The notes under the pieces: generated by a model
What the model saw: only the letters and a program-made list of their open reading frames with translations
The model's database searches: none
Told to the model about the DNA's origin: nothing
Made by a program: the position numbers and the translations under genes
Shown: positions 10,237 through 20,601 of the stretch, in pieces
Layout of the letters: every line of letters starts with the position of its first letter
Position numbering within the stretch: the first letter of the stretch is position 1
Assembly: GCA_026004675.1 (NCBI GenBank)
Contig: BPJP01000004.1
Location: 434,001-498,000, forward strand
Length of the DNA: 64,000 nucleotides
Direction of reading: 5' to 3'
Origin: Gemmatales bacterium
GTDB lineage: Bacteria; Planctomycetota; Planctomycetia; Gemmatales; Gemmataceae

Positions 10237-11790
10237 ATGACGACACATCCCGAAAGCGAACGTATTTTGATTCTCGACTTCGGGTCGCAATACGGCCAAC
10301 TCATAGCACGGCGGGTGCGTGAACATCAAGTGTTTTGCCAGATCGTTCGGCACGATCTGGACGCCAAACGCATCGCCGAGCTGAAGCCTCGTGGTTTGAT
10401 TTTGTCCGGTGGGCCGGGCAGCGTCTATGACGAAAACGCGCCGCGCTGCGATCCAGGTATTCTGGAACTTGGCATTCCGATTTTGGGAATCTGCTACGGC
10501 ATGCAGCTGACCTGCCAGATTCTCGGCGCGGACGTCAAGGCGGTGTCAACTCGGGAATTCGGTCGGGCTCAATGCCACATCAACGAGCCGGACAAGCTCT
10601 TCAGCGGCGTGCCAGGCGATACCGTGGTCTGGATGAGTCACGGTGACCAGGTGATCGACGTCAATGGCGAGTTTATCCCCTTGGCCCAGACGGAGACGTG
10701 TCCGGTAGCGGCGGTTCGGCATCGTCAACGACCGGTGTATGGATTACAGTTCCATCCGGAAGTGAGCCACACACCGCACGGCGGCCGTATCCTCCGGAAT
10801 TTTCTTTATGACGTTTGCGGCTGCCAGGGATTGTGGAAAATGCGCTCGTTCATTGAGGAAGCTGTCGAGCGCTTGCGCGCGCAGGTGGGTTCCGAGCGGG
10901 TGATTTGCGGCCTTTCCGGAGGCGTGGACTCGAGCGTTGCTGCTGCCCTTCTCATTCGTGCCCTGGGTGCCCAGGTCACTTGCATCTTCGTCGATAATGG
11001 CCTGCTCCGACTCAACGAAGCGGAAGTCGTTTGCCGCACCTTCCGTGACCATTTCCAGGCCGACCTTCGCGCTGTCGATGCCAGCGAACGTTTCCTGGAT
11101 GCCCTGGCGGGCGTTACCGACCCGCAGGAGAAACGAAAGATTATCGGCCATGTCTTTATCGAAGTATTCAAGGATGAGGCCAGGCGAATTCAAAACGTCA
11201 AGTATCTGGCACAAGGTACTCTCTACCCGGATGTGATTGAAAGCGGCAGCGCGGCGGACGGCCCGGCGGCAACCATCAAGACCCACCACAACGTCGGCGG
11301 TTTGCCCAAAGAACTAGGTTTCGAGCTGATCGAACCGTTGCGCGATCTGTTCAAAGACGAAGTCCGCCGCTTGGGGCTTGAGCTTGGCCTGCCCGAACAG
11401 ACCGTCTACCGCCATCCCTTCCCCGGTCCAGGCCTGGCTGTTCGTTGTCTGGGAGAAGTCACCAGGTCCCGATTGGAAACCCTGCGTCAGGCGGACGCTA
11501 TTTTTCTCGAAGAGTTGAAGCGTTCCGGCTGGTATCGCGAAACCGCACAAGCCTTCGCGGTTTTGCTGCCCGTGCAATCGGTGGGCGTTATGGGTGATGG
11601 GCGAACGTATGAAAACGTGATCGCCCTGCGCGCCGTCACCACTGAAGATTTCATGACTGCCGACTGGGCCCAATTGCCACCCGATCTTCTGGCCAGGGTG
11701 TCGACGAAGATCATCAACAACGTCGCCGGGGTCAACCGCGTCGTTTACGATATCAGCAGTAAACCGCCTGCAACGATCGAATGGGAATGA
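10237..11790 (+). CDS. guaA: GMP synthase (glutamine-hydrolysing)
   Basis: A 517-residue two-domain GMP synthetase that converts XMP to GMP. The class I glutamine amidotransferase domain carries [18 protein letters not shown], the catalytic Cys in [11 protein letters not shown], and the His/Glu pair in LQFHPEVSH. The ATP pyrophosphatase domain has the P-loop [15 protein letters not shown] and the GMPS dimerisation tail ending in PATIEWE. Length is typical. Its stop overlaps the ATG of the next gene (ATGA), which suggests translational coupling with a functionally unrelated neighbour. Confidence 0.97.
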   Translation: MTTHPESERILILDFGSQYGQLIARRVREHQVFCQIVRHDLDAKRIAELKPRGLILSGGPGSVYDENAPRCDPGILELGIPILGICYGMQLTCQILGADVKAVSTREFGRAQCHINEPDKLFSGVPGDTVVWMSHGDQVIDVNGEFIPLAQTETCPVAAVRHRQRPVYGLQFHPEVSHTPHGGRILRNFLYDVCGCQGLWKMRSFIEEAVERLRAQVGSERVICGLSGGVDSSVAAALLIRALGAQVTCIFVDNGLLRLNEAEVVCRTFRDHFQADLRAVDASERFLDALAGVTDPQEKRKIIGHVFIEVFKDEARRIQNVKYLAQGTLYPDVIESGSAADGPAATIKTHHNVGGLPKELGFELIEPLRDLFKDEVRRLGLELGLPEQTVYRHPFPGPGLAVRCLGEVTRSRLETLRQADAIFLEELKRSGWYRETAQAFAVLLPVQSVGVMGDGRTYENVIALRAVTTEDFMTADWAQLPPDLLARVSTKIINNVAGVNRVVYDISSKPPATIEWE

Positions 11791-13082
11791 GCATCACGGG
11801 AGCAACCTTGCAGTTGTCGATAAGAATCAGCGCGTGCTTTGTTCTGGTGACTGCGGCAGCGCCGACGCTGGTCGCGGCCGATGGGTTCCACGCTGGGGCA
11901 GCGAAAGTCGATATCACTCCGCCTGTCGGTTGCCCTCTTTGGGGTTATGCCTCGCGAAAAGACAAACCGTGCACCGGCATCCGTGATCGACTGTATGCCC
12001 GCGCTTTGACCATCTCGGTGGGCAAACGAACGATGGCGTTGGTCAGCCTCGATTTGGGACGTGCGCCGACGCGAACGTCTTATCAGCGCATTCAGAAACA
12101 ACTGCGACCGGGCATCGAGCGGCTTTTCCTGGTCGCTTCCCATACGCACCATGGCCCGGTCATCGAATTGGACGACTGGCCCTCTCGTGAAAAATCGTAT
12201 GTACGATTTTTGGAAACCAGAATCATCGACGTCGTACGTCGTGCTCACAAGAACGAAAAACCGGCCCGATTGCATGTTCTCGGCCTGGAAGTCGATTTCA
12301 ATCGTAATCGGCATTCGCGGTTGGAACATAAGATAGTCGATCGTACGTTGACTCTTTTGCACGTGACCGACCGACAAGGCAAGTCGCTAGCCTTAGCAGC
12401 CAACTTTGCCGCTCATCCCACGATGCTGGAACGTACGGTAATGGAGATTTCTGCTGATTGGCCAGGCGCCTTCAGCAGAATGGTGGAACAAAAGCTCGAC
12501 GTACCTTGCCTGTTTCTGCAAGGTGCGTGTGGCGATCTATCCGTTCGAGCGAATGACAGCGATCCAGATGTTTTCGGAAAAAACTTCGCTCAGGCGGTTC
12601 TCGCCGCCGTTGCCGAGCGGAAGTTCAGTGAACTGCAACCCGGCCTGGCGACGCACGAAGAATGGCTGACTTTCAAGCCCAGGATGAAATTCGACAATAT
12701 CGTCGTTCGCCTTTCACTGGGCATGGTATTTTACCCCAAGCTGGTAAACCATTACGAACGCGCTTATCGAGAAGGAGTGCAAACGAATTTGAGTGTCGCA
12801 CTTTTGGATGAGAAATTGGGGATCGTGGGCGCATCGGGGGAGTTTTTTTGTGGCCACGCCTTGAGCCTGCGCCGGCGCGCTCGCTTGCCATTTGTCATGT
12901 TTCTGGGATACTGCAACGGATATCAGCAGTATTTTCCGACCATCGAAGCTGCTGCCGAAGGAGGTTACGGAACGGAACCTTATCTGGCGCCTGCCGATCT
13001 CGGGTCTGGTGAACGATTGACGGATCGAGCTTTAATTCGACTCTACCAGTTACGCCGCATGCTGCCTGCGGACCCAAAGTAA
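11787..13082 (+). CDS. Neutral/alkaline ceramidase-like exported protein
   Basis: About 430 residues with a signal peptide ending near VAADG, then a neutral/alkaline non-lysosomal ceramidase N-domain-like fold. Visible features are [20 protein letters not shown], the metal-site segment [18 protein letters not shown], and QGACGDLS. Planctomycete genomes contain many such proteins of unknown substrate; true ceramidase activity should not be assumed. The ATG at 11787 overlaps the guaA stop by four bases and is preferred over the ATG at 11781. Confidence 0.85.
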   Translation: MSITGATLQLSIRISACFVLVTAAAPTLVAADGFHAGAAKVDITPPVGCPLWGYASRKDKPCTGIRDRLYARALTISVGKRTMALVSLDLGRAPTRTSYQRIQKQLRPGIERLFLVASHTHHGPVIELDDWPSREKSYVRFLETRIIDVVRRAHKNEKPARLHVLGLEVDFNRNRHSRLEHKIVDRTLTLLHVTDRQGKSLALAANFAAHPTMLERTVMEISADWPGAFSRMVEQKLDVPCLFLQGACGDLSVRANDSDPDVFGKNFAQAVLAAVAERKFSELQPGLATHEEWLTFKPRMKFDNIVVRLSLGMVFYPKLVNHYERAYREGVQTNLSVALLDEKLGIVGASGEFFCGHALSLRRRARLPFVMFLGYCNGYQQYFPTIEAAAEGGYGTEPYLAPADLGSGERLTDRALIRLYQLRRMLPADPK

Positions 13083-13147
13083 CGTCAAAGTGGGATCGGA
13101 CTTCTGGACTCTGGACCACAATCCCAGTTGTCCCTGTTTCTTCAACG

Positions 13148-14826
13148 ATGCTTATGGCTGAACAATATATTTTTACGATCGAGCGACTAACCAAGGTTTA
13201 CGGCAAACGCGAAGTTCTGAAGGATATCTGGCTTGCCTTCTACTTTGGTGCGAAGATCGGAGTAATCGGTAGCAACGGCGCCGGCAAGAGTACGCTGTTG
13301 CGAATCATGGCGCTGGAAGACAAGGATTTCATTGGCTCGGTACGTGCCGCGGACGGCATCAAGATCGGCTACGTACCACAGGAACCGAGACTCGACGAGA
13401 CCACGGATGTGCGTGGCAATCTCGAACAAGCAGTGGCCGAAACACGCGCGCTCCTTAAGCGACACGAGGACATCAGCAACCGACTCAGCGAACCTCTCGA
13501 CGAAAATGAAATGAATGCCTTGCTCGAGGAATTGAGCAAGGTAGGCGATGCTATCGACGCGGCGGATGCCTGGGAACTCGACCGCCGGTTAGAGATCGCC
13601 ATGGATGCCATGCGCCTGCCGCCTCCTGATGCCAAACCATCGACGTTGTCGGGTGGAGAACGGCGTCGTGTGGCGTTGTGCAAAGTGTTGTTGCAGCGCC
13701 CGGACTTACTGTTGCTCGACGAGCCGACCAATCATCTGGATGCGGAATCCGTTGCCTGGCTCGAGCGCCACCTACAAGAATATCCCGGCACTGTCGTGGC
13801 CGTGACGCATGATCGTTATTTCCTGGATAACGTGGCGGAATGGATTCTCGAGTTGGATCGCGGCCGGGGCATTCCCATGGCATGGCAATTATTCATCCTG
13901 GCTGGAGCAGAAGCAGCAGCGCCTCGAAAAGGAGGAAAAACAGGAGTCGGCTCGACGCAAATCCCTGGCCAGGGAACTGGAGTGGGGCCAGGATGGCGCC
14001 GCGTGCCCGGGTCGCGAAGAACAAAGCCCGCCTCAGCCAAATCGATAAACTGGCCGCCCAAGAACAGGAAGAACGCAGCGACGAACTCATCCTGCAGATT
14101 CCCCCTGGTCCCCCGCTCGGAGATCTGGTCGTTCGCGCCCAAGGAGTCCGAAAAGCTTATGGTGAAAACCTGCTCATGGAAGATCTCAACTTCGATCTGC
14201 CTCGCGGCGGGATCGTGGGGGTCATCGGAGCCAATGGGGCAGGAAAAACGACACTCTTTCGTATGATCGTCGGCCTGGAAAAACCGGACGCCGGCGAACT
14301 GCGGATCGGCGAAACCGTCGTGCCTGCCTATGTCGATCAGCATCGCGACGAGCTCGATGGCAACAAGACCGTCTATGAAGAGATCAGCGGCGGCAACGAA
14401 TATCTACAGCTGGGTCGGCGAAAGATTGCTGCCCGTAGTTATGTCGCCCAGTTCAATTTCAAAGGACCCGATCAGCAGCGACGTGTTTCCGAGTTATCGG
14501 GTGGCGAACGCAACCGGGTCCATCTCGCCAAATTGCTGCGCCGCGGGGGCAACCTCCTGCTGCTCGACGAGCCAACCAACGACCTCGATGTGGATACCCT
14601 GCGAGCATTGGAAGAAGGATTATTGAACTTCAGCGGTTGTGCCGTCGTGATCAGCCACGACCGCTGGTTTCTCGATCGGATCGCGACCCACATTCTGGCC
14701 TTCGAAGGGGATAGCAAAACCGTCTGGCACGAAGGCAACTACCAAACCTATGAAGCGCTGCGCCGCCAGCGGCTCGGCGAAGAAGCCGACCAGCCCAGAC
14801 GCATCCGATACAAAAAACTGCAATGA
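13148..14826 (+). CDS. ettA: Energy-dependent translational throttle protein EttA (ABC-F), two frame breaks
   Basis: ABC-F protein with two ATP-binding cassettes, about 558 residues when joined. NBD1 has Walker [10 protein letters not shown], signature [11 protein letters not shown] and Walker [13 protein letters not shown]. The linker reads [15 protein letters not shown], then a ...[19 protein letters not shown] segment. NBD2 has [21 protein letters not shown] and [12 protein letters not shown]. The linker and the RRIRYKKLQ end are characteristic of EttA. The reading frame moves twice in the linker. Removing one A near 13877 and one G from the run at 13984-13987 restores it. Both cassettes are fully conserved, so decay is unlikely. 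EttA gates the ribosomal E site according to the ATP/ADP ratio. Confidence 0.88.
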
Positions 14827-14883
14827 TTTTCCTTCGTACGGGAGCAGGCAAACGACTCGATGCCGACAAGGTGGAGGCCGACA

Positions 14884-15974
14884 TCACTTGACGTCGATCA
14901 GTTGGCAATCAACCAGGTTGACATTGACGTCCATTCCCTTGCATATCCCGCTGAAGTGAATCAATTCGCCACGTTTAAACTCGAGAACACGTTCCCGGTC
15001 TTCCGGCTTGAACAAACACTTGACCTTGCGCAACTCGAATTGGTCGCCGGAGATGAGATACACCGGATAATCGCCGCTGAGGTCGATGTAGTCAATTCGG
15101 CCGGTCACGATAAGAAGTTTGTTGCCGTACCTGGCGTTAGCTTCTTTCGCATCGTTTCGAAAAGCGGCATAGAGATCCTGAGCGGTGACGTGCTGCTCGA
15201 GTGGGACCATTCTGGGATCGAGTCGCCTGTGGCTTTTCTTGACGGAAAGGACAAGCGACAGCACGCCGATGCAAAGAACGATACTGATGCCTCCCGCAAT
15301 CGCCGACCACCCCCACAGAGGGATCTTGCGAAAGCGAATCATCAAGAGTTCCCAGACTTCGCCGCGCTTTTGTGCCACTGCCGGTGAAACGAAAGAGCCA
15401 GGTGGACGTGTGGCGGATGGCGCAGGCGGTGAGGCGTTCGTGGCCACCGGTGCCACTGGGGCGACCCGAGCTGAAGCCTGAAAAGAAACGGGCGGAGTTG
15501 CATGGGCAAGTGGTCTAGCCGAAACAGGTGGCGTCGTAGGGGGGGGGAGAAGATGCTGGAGGAGGGGCAGAAGCTACTGGTGTTGTGGGTGGGACCGGTT
15601 TCGGACTCGGTGCTGGCGCAGCAGACGGGGTGGCTGGCTTGGGCGGGACGGGAGGCGGACTCGCTGCGGCTGGCTTCGAGGGGGGGCGCGGTCACTTGGG
15701 GTGGTAACGGCGGAGGATTGCCTCCTCCTGTTTTTGCAGGCGGTGTGGCTCGAGCAGGAAGTGGAGGCGGCCCGGCAGAGCCGCTCGACGGAGGTAACGG
15801 CGGCGGTTCGGCTTTACGTTCTTTTTTTTTCTTTTTCTTCGGTTTCGGCGGGGGTGCCGCTGCCGCTGGTACTTGCAAGTATTGGTAACAATGAGGGCAA
15901 GCTACCGTCTCGCCGGCTGCTTCTTCCGGCGCGCTCATGACCTCATTGCAGCTAGGACAAGCAAAACAAATCAT
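14884..15974 (-). CDS. Zinc-ribbon, proline-rich, membrane-anchored OB-fold protein, two frame breaks
   Basis: The N-terminus has two CxxC pairs (CPSC at about residue 6 and CPHC at about 26) of a zinc-ribbon. A long Pro/Lys/Ala linker follows, then one membrane helix (WSAIAGGISIVLCIGVLSLVL). The C-terminal domain (DLYAAFRNDAKEANARYGNK, then VTGRIDYID and VKCLF) resembles the tRNA_anti-like OB-fold, PF12869. The linker drifts out of its proline-rich composition between a C7 run (15680-15686) and a C9 run (15539-15547) of the coding strand. One base fewer in each gives an uninterrupted Pro/Ala-rich linker into the membrane helix. Function is unknown. Proteins of this layout are common in planctomycetes. 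Confidence 0.7.
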
Positions 15975-16104
15975 GACCTTCTACACCAAAATCGCGTTTT
16001 TCAACGGTCGTTATATTTCCCTATTCTAACACGAAACCATCGCCAGAGTTTGCTCGATCGCCGTCGGTTTCTTTTGCTTCTGAGTTGGCGAGCCGGTGTC
16101 TTGC

Positions 16105-16992
16105 CTACAGGCCGAAATAGCGCCGGTCCCGCTCTTCATAGCCCTGATAGCCGAGAAGCTCATACAATTCCGCGCGTGTCAGCATCTGCGGGATGACATC
16201 GCGCTGGTGTCCAGATTGCTTGATCGCTTTCAAGGTCGTTTCGGCAGCACGAAGTGCGGATCGAAAAGCGCTCACGGGATAAAGCACCATTTGGTATCCC
16301 AACGACTGCAACGTGGGTATGTCCAAGAGAGGGCTGCGGCCAAATTCCGTCATGTTGGCGAGCAGCGGAGCCTGGACTTTTTTGGCGAAGTCGGCAAATT
16401 CCGCTTCGCTCTGCAAAGCTTCTGGGAAAATCGCATCCGCGCCCGCATCGAGATAAAGGCGGGCCCGTCGGACGGCGTCGTCGAAATCAGTGACCCCCCT
16501 GGCATCGGTGCGGGCGATGATGACAAAATCGGGGTCGGATTTCGCGGCGACGGCGGCGCGAAGTTTAGCCGCCATCACTTCCGGCTCGACCAGAGTTTTT
16601 CCCGACAGATGCCCGCACCGCTTGGGAAATTGTTGATCTTCGAGATGGATGGCTGCCGCCCCCGCTTTCTCGAAAAGCCGAACGGCACGCTCGACGTTCA
16701 ATGCCTCGCCGAAACCAGTATCGGCGTCGCTGATGAGAGGCAATGACGTCGCGTCAGTGATGCGGCGAACTTCGTCGACGAACTCTGTCAAAGTGACCAG
16801 GCCGACATCCGGCAATGCTGAGGCGGCGGAGAGGGCTGCTCCTGACAGGTAGACGGCCTGGAAGCCAAGGCGCTCGGCCATTCGCGCGACCAACGCATTG
16901 AAAACCCCTGGAACAGCGATCGTGCCTTGCTGCCAGGCTCGGCGTAAACAAGCCCCCGGCGACCGTGATAAATGCTTGGCCATACACCCCAT
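16105..16992 (-). CDS. Isocitrate lyase/PEP mutase superfamily enzyme (methylisocitrate lyase-like)
   Basis: About 295 residues. Superfamily features are PGVFNALVARMAERLGF, the GLVTLTEF segment, LPLISDADTGFGEALNV with the metal-binding Asp residues, AGAAAIHLEDQQFPKRCGH with the catalytic Cys loop, and VIIARTDARG. The KRCGH loop and length fit methylisocitrate lyase (PrpB) or the related carboxyphosphonoenolpyruvate mutase/oxaloacetate decarboxylase group. No prpC or prpD is present, so the reaction is left open. ATGs at 16992 and 16983 are both possible. It starts 11 bases after the HEAT/propeller gene and is probably cotranscribed. Confidence 0.8.
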   Translation of the reverse strand: MGCMAKHLSRSPGACLRRAWQQGTIAVPGVFNALVARMAERLGFQAVYLSGAALSAASALPDVGLVTLTEFVDEVRRITDATSLPLISDADTGFGEALNVERAVRLFEKAGAAAIHLEDQQFPKRCGHLSGKTLVEPEVMAAKLRAAVAAKSDPDFVIIARTDARGVTDFDDAVRRARLYLDAGADAIFPEALQSEAEFADFAKKVQAPLLANMTEFGRSPLLDIPTLQSLGYQMVLYPVSAFRSALRAAETTLKAIKQSGHQRDVIPQMLTRAELYELLGYQGYEERDRRYFGL

Positions 16993-17003
16993 TTCGTGTC
17001 TGT

Positions 17004-18668
17004 TTAACGCCAACGGACGCTGAAAGGCCGACCTTCCAGCTTCAATTCCCACACCTTGTCGCCATCGCGGTTGACCTCGACGATGTTTCGGGATTGGTGT
17101 GATCCGACAAGAATGTTGCCGTTGGGTAGCCGATAAACGGCGTTGGCATTGGCAACGCGGTACTCGGCGACGGTCTTGCCGTTCTGGTCAAGCTCGACCA
17201 CTTTGTCTTCGCGCGATTGGGTGACGAGGAATCGGCTGCCGGCCACGAGTGCGACATCCGCCCAACCGTTGTTGGCTGTCGGTACGGTTCGAAGAACGTC
17301 CCCTTTTTCATTGAGGATGAGGAGCGAATTGTTCGACGACACATAAACAATGCGATTGTCTCTTGTTTTGCGTGCCGAGTAGATGATGGCGTTGGAGCAT
17401 TGATGCTGGTAAACGATTTTCTTGTCCCGGGTCAATTCCATGATCCAGTTATAAGTGGCCAAAAAGGTGTTGCCGTTGGGCAGGCGTTGCACGGCCACCG
17501 GATATTGATGGTTGAGGATGACATATTCCCATAATACGTTTCCTTTCAGGTCGCGTTCGGTCAGGCGGCGGGCATTGTGTTCGGCGATCAACACGCGGTT
17601 GTTGTCGAGCATTTGTGCATCGATTGGACCTTGAAGATTGTCGATTTGCCAGCGGACCTTGCCATTGCGAAAGACCTCCCAGACGCGTCCGCCTCCGGGA
17701 TAGCCATCGAATGCCACGACGAGAGTCAACCCCAACGTGCGCTGGTCGTTGTTCAAACGAGCGAGATCGATGTCGCTGTTCTGCTTCCACCAGTTTTGCC
17801 AGGCATTGAAACAATCGTCGCGGTCCTCAGGCTCGCCTTTGCCCAGCGAAACAGCAGGTGCTTTTTCACCGGCGAGTCGACACAGTGTTTCTTCAGCCTT
17901 ATAGGCGATCGGCAGCGGGCTCTCTTTGAGAAGAGCGATCATCACTGGGATCGCCGATTTGTCATTGCCAGCAAGCAAGCCTTGCGCTGCGCGCAAACGG
18001 ATCATCGGGTTGTCTTCTTTCAACACGGACTGGCACAAAAGTCGATCCGACTCGAACGAAGAACGTCCCAGCACAAACAACGCTGCGGCACGGACGAGGG
18101 GAGAACCCTTCTGGCTCTTCTCGACAATAGCAGGAACCGCCTTGCCGTCGCGAATTCCCACGGTTTTCAGAGCGTCGAAAATTTCTTCGACAAGAAACTC
18201 ATCGGCAGCAAAAGGCAGGTAGTCCAAGAGAACAGCGGCAGTTTCTTTCGAATCAGCGCGTGCCAACAGTCGAATCGCGGCGAGCGTGGTGGAGAGTTCG
18301 CTACCTGATTCGATGGCCTCCAGACAACGGCGAGCGCGCCGAGCGATCTCCAAATCGGGATCGGTTAGCGCCTGCTTAAGAAAAGGAATGGCCAGGCGGC
18401 CGGCTTTGATCAAGTCCTGGGACGCTTGAACCCGCCGGGAGAAGGATTCGTCACCCAATTGGCGGATTTTTTGCGCTAAGGACCGGCGTTCGTCGTCCGA
18501 AAGAGTCCGTTCGCGGATGAACTGCAACAGTGAAGCCGTATCCGTATTGATGCCAGCCGTACGTAAAACGCTTTCATCGACTTCGTAGGCGGCGTCGCTG
18601 GTCGAGTCCGCTTGGGCCAGCGGAATGGCGGCGAAGCAAAGCAGAAAACAAATGCCAGATCGAAGCAT
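17004..18668 (-). CDS. Exported HEAT-repeat plus beta-propeller protein (copy B)
   Basis: A 554-residue protein with a signal peptide (MLRSGICFLLCFAAIPLAQA). Residues about 60-300 are HEAT-like helical repeats (LIKAGRLAIPFLKQALTDPD, RLRAAQGLLAGNDKSAIPVM). From about 310 the product is a beta-propeller with recurring blades: GGRVWEVFRNGKVRWQID, VLIAEHNARRLTERDLKGNV, RLPNGNTFLATYN and RLPNGNILVGSHQSRNIVEV. The blades resemble PQQ/arylsulfotransferase-type propellers. It shares its whole architecture with the gene immediately upstream, so the two are tandem duplicates. Function is unknown, with a protein-binding envelope role inferred. Confidence 0.8.
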   Translation of the reverse strand: MLRSGICFLLCFAAIPLAQADSTSDAAYEVDESVLRTAGINTDTASLLQFIRERTLSDDERRSLAQKIRQLGDESFSRRVQASQDLIKAGRLAIPFLKQALTDPDLEIARRARRCLEAIESGSELSTTLAAIRLLARADSKETAAVLLDYLPFAADEFLVEEIFDALKTVGIRDGKAVPAIVEKSQKGSPLVRAAALFVLGRSSFESDRLLCQSVLKEDNPMIRLRAAQGLLAGNDKSAIPVMIALLKESPLPIAYKAEETLCRLAGEKAPAVSLGKGEPEDRDDCFNAWQNWWKQNSDIDLARLNNDQRTLGLTLVVAFDGYPGGGRVWEVFRNGKVRWQIDNLQGPIDAQMLDNNRVLIAEHNARRLTERDLKGNVLWEYVILNHQYPVAVQRLPNGNTFLATYNWIMELTRDKKIVYQHQCSNAIIYSARKTRDNRIVYVSSNNSLLILNEKGDVLRTVPTANNGWADVALVAGSRFLVTQSREDKVVELDQNGKTVAEYRVANANAVYRLPNGNILVGSHQSRNIVEVNRDGDKVWELKLEGRPFSVRWR

Positions 18669-18711
18669 GCCGATGTCCGTGGTTACGAAAAATGAATGGG
18701 TGTCGTTTCGG

Positions 18712-20391
18712 CTAGCGTCGGCGAACGCGAAACGGCCGCCCCTTTAGTGTTTCTTCCCAGATCAGGTTTCCTTTGCGGTCGACTTCGTAAAGGATGCTGC
18801 GATTCATGCTACAAACGATCAAGTTGCCATTGGCTCGGCGCACCGCGGAGTAAGGGGATTTGGCCGCGACGGCGCGCGCGGGTTTGCCGTCAGCGCCGAA
18901 TTCGATGATCGAGTTGCTTTGTTGGCTGGGAACGAGTAACCGGCCGTTGGGCAACAACTCGAACGAAAGCCACTCCGTCACATTAACGCCGACTTTTTGA
19001 CGTTTGACCTCTTTTCCCGTGCGTTCGAACTCGGCGAGGATGCCGTTGGACGAAATGCACAAGATATTGCCGCTGGGAAGCTTTTGGGCATACGTTACCT
19101 GGCCGAGTACCTCGTTCAATCTAAAGCGATAGACCGTTGTGCCGGCACGCGTCACTTCCAGCACTTCGTTCAGGGTGGCAATGAAGGTGTTGCCGTTTTC
19201 CAATCGTTGGCAGGCGACGGGATTGCCATGCACCTCGAATTTCCAGAGGATTTCGCCAGTCAAGTCGCGTTCGGTAACGCGCCGGCCATTGTATTCCGCG
19301 ACGAGAATCCGCTTGCTTGGAAGTACGACGGCGTCGATCGGACCAAGCAAATTCCGATCGATTTCCCATAAGGGTTTGCGATTGGCGCCGAATTCCCAGA
19401 TTCGGCCCTGGCCGTTGGCGTAGCCGTCATAGACGACAACCAGGGTTAAGCCAAGCAAGCGGTTTTCCAGATCGAGATTAGCCAAATCAATGCTCTTGCC
19501 CGAATTCGCCCACCATTCTTCCCAAGCTTTGCGGCACGATTGTCTCGCTGTTTCCTTGCCGTCGCTGAGCGAAACCTGAGGAGACTGAGGACCCGCTACG
19601 CGGATAAGCAGATCTTCCGCTTGCCATGCCAGTTCGAGTCGTGCGGTGGTCAACAACCGAATCAGCACCGGAATGGCTTCTTTTTCCTTCGCTTCCACTA
19701 ATCCCTGGGCTGCCCGCAGTTGCACTTCCACACTGGCATCCTGAAGTAATTTCTTGATGATTGCCCGATCCTCAACGGTTCCCAATTTGCCGACGACCAG
19801 CGCCGCTACCGCACGGCGAATCGGGACTTCGTCGGTCAAGGCTCGACGCAAAGATTCGTCGAGTTGCTTTCTCTTGGCGGAGATGGCTAACAAAGCTTGG
19901 ATCACTTCTTCCTCGATGACGTCGTTATCGGCGAAAGGAAGATAATCGATGAGTACGCGCACGCTCTCTGGCGGGTCGCGCTTGGCGAGGAGGCGAACAG
20001 CAGCCATCGCCAGCGAAACGCTTTGTTGGCCATCGACTTGTAAAAGGCAACGCCTGGCCCGCCGAGAAATCTCCAGATCGGGATCTGTCAGGGCAGCGCG
20101 GAGAAACGGGATGGCGCTGCGGCCAGCCGACACTAAATCCGCAGACGCCTTTTCACGAACCGCAAACACGTCGTGTCCCAGCAAGCGTATGGTCCGTCGC
20201 AATTCCTCGATTTCCTTGGGACTCAGGGTTCGCTTGAGGAAAAACTCGACCAAAGACGCGCCGTCCGTCTTCAAACCGGCATCCACAAGAATCTTCTCAT
20301 CGCCAGGAAGCGGATCGTCGGCTTTTTCCGCTCCGTAGAGAGCGAGACCAGAAAAGGCAGCAGTGAGAACGACGGCAATGACAATTCGCAT
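18712..20391 (-). CDS. Exported HEAT-repeat plus beta-propeller protein (copy A)
   Basis: About 559 residues from the ATG at 20391, where a signal peptide (MRIVIAVVLTAAFSGLALYG) begins; an upstream in-frame extension lacks signal character and was not used. HEAT-like repeats (SAGRSAIPFLRAALTDPDLE, QLRAAQGLVEAKEKEAIPVL) are followed by a propeller (GQGRIWEFGANRKPLWEID, ILVAEYNGRRVTERDLTGEI, RLENGNTFIATLNEVLEVTR, NGNLIVCSMNRSILYEVDR). It aligns end to end with the 17004-18668 gene, 43 bases downstream. The two and the isocitrate-lyase-like gene probably form one operon. Confidence 0.8.
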   Translation of the reverse strand: MRIVIAVVLTAAFSGLALYGAEKADDPLPGDEKILVDAGLKTDGASLVEFFLKRTLSPKEIEELRRTIRLLGHDVFAVREKASADLVSAGRSAIPFLRAALTDPDLEISRRARRCLLQVDGQQSVSLAMAAVRLLAKRDPPESVRVLIDYLPFADNDVIEEEVIQALLAISAKRKQLDESLRRALTDEVPIRRAVAALVVGKLGTVEDRAIIKKLLQDASVEVQLRAAQGLVEAKEKEAIPVLIRLLTTARLELAWQAEDLLIRVAGPQSPQVSLSDGKETARQSCRKAWEEWWANSGKSIDLANLDLENRLLGLTLVVVYDGYANGQGRIWEFGANRKPLWEIDRNLLGPIDAVVLPSKRILVAEYNGRRVTERDLTGEILWKFEVHGNPVACQRLENGNTFIATLNEVLEVTRAGTTVYRFRLNEVLGQVTYAQKLPSGNILCISSNGILAEFERTGKEVKRQKVGVNVTEWLSFELLPNGRLLVPSQQSNSIIEFGADGKPARAVAAKSPYSAVRRANGNLIVCSMNRSILYEVDRKGNLIWEETLKGRPFRVRRR

Positions 20392-20601
20392 AGGTATGTG
20401 GCAAAAAAGGTTGTTGGCGTCGGGGCTCTTACCACAGGGTAACTGCTTCGTCAGGGGGCAGCAAGTCGACGAACCCCTCAAGAAGCGCATCTTCTTCTTT
20501 TAAATTAGACGATTTTTTGCGCGTTTTGTTGCATCGTTTTTCCTCGAATCGTGCCAAGGCACATATTGCACACCAAATTCTTGGTCCGTGACCTGCCATT
20601 G

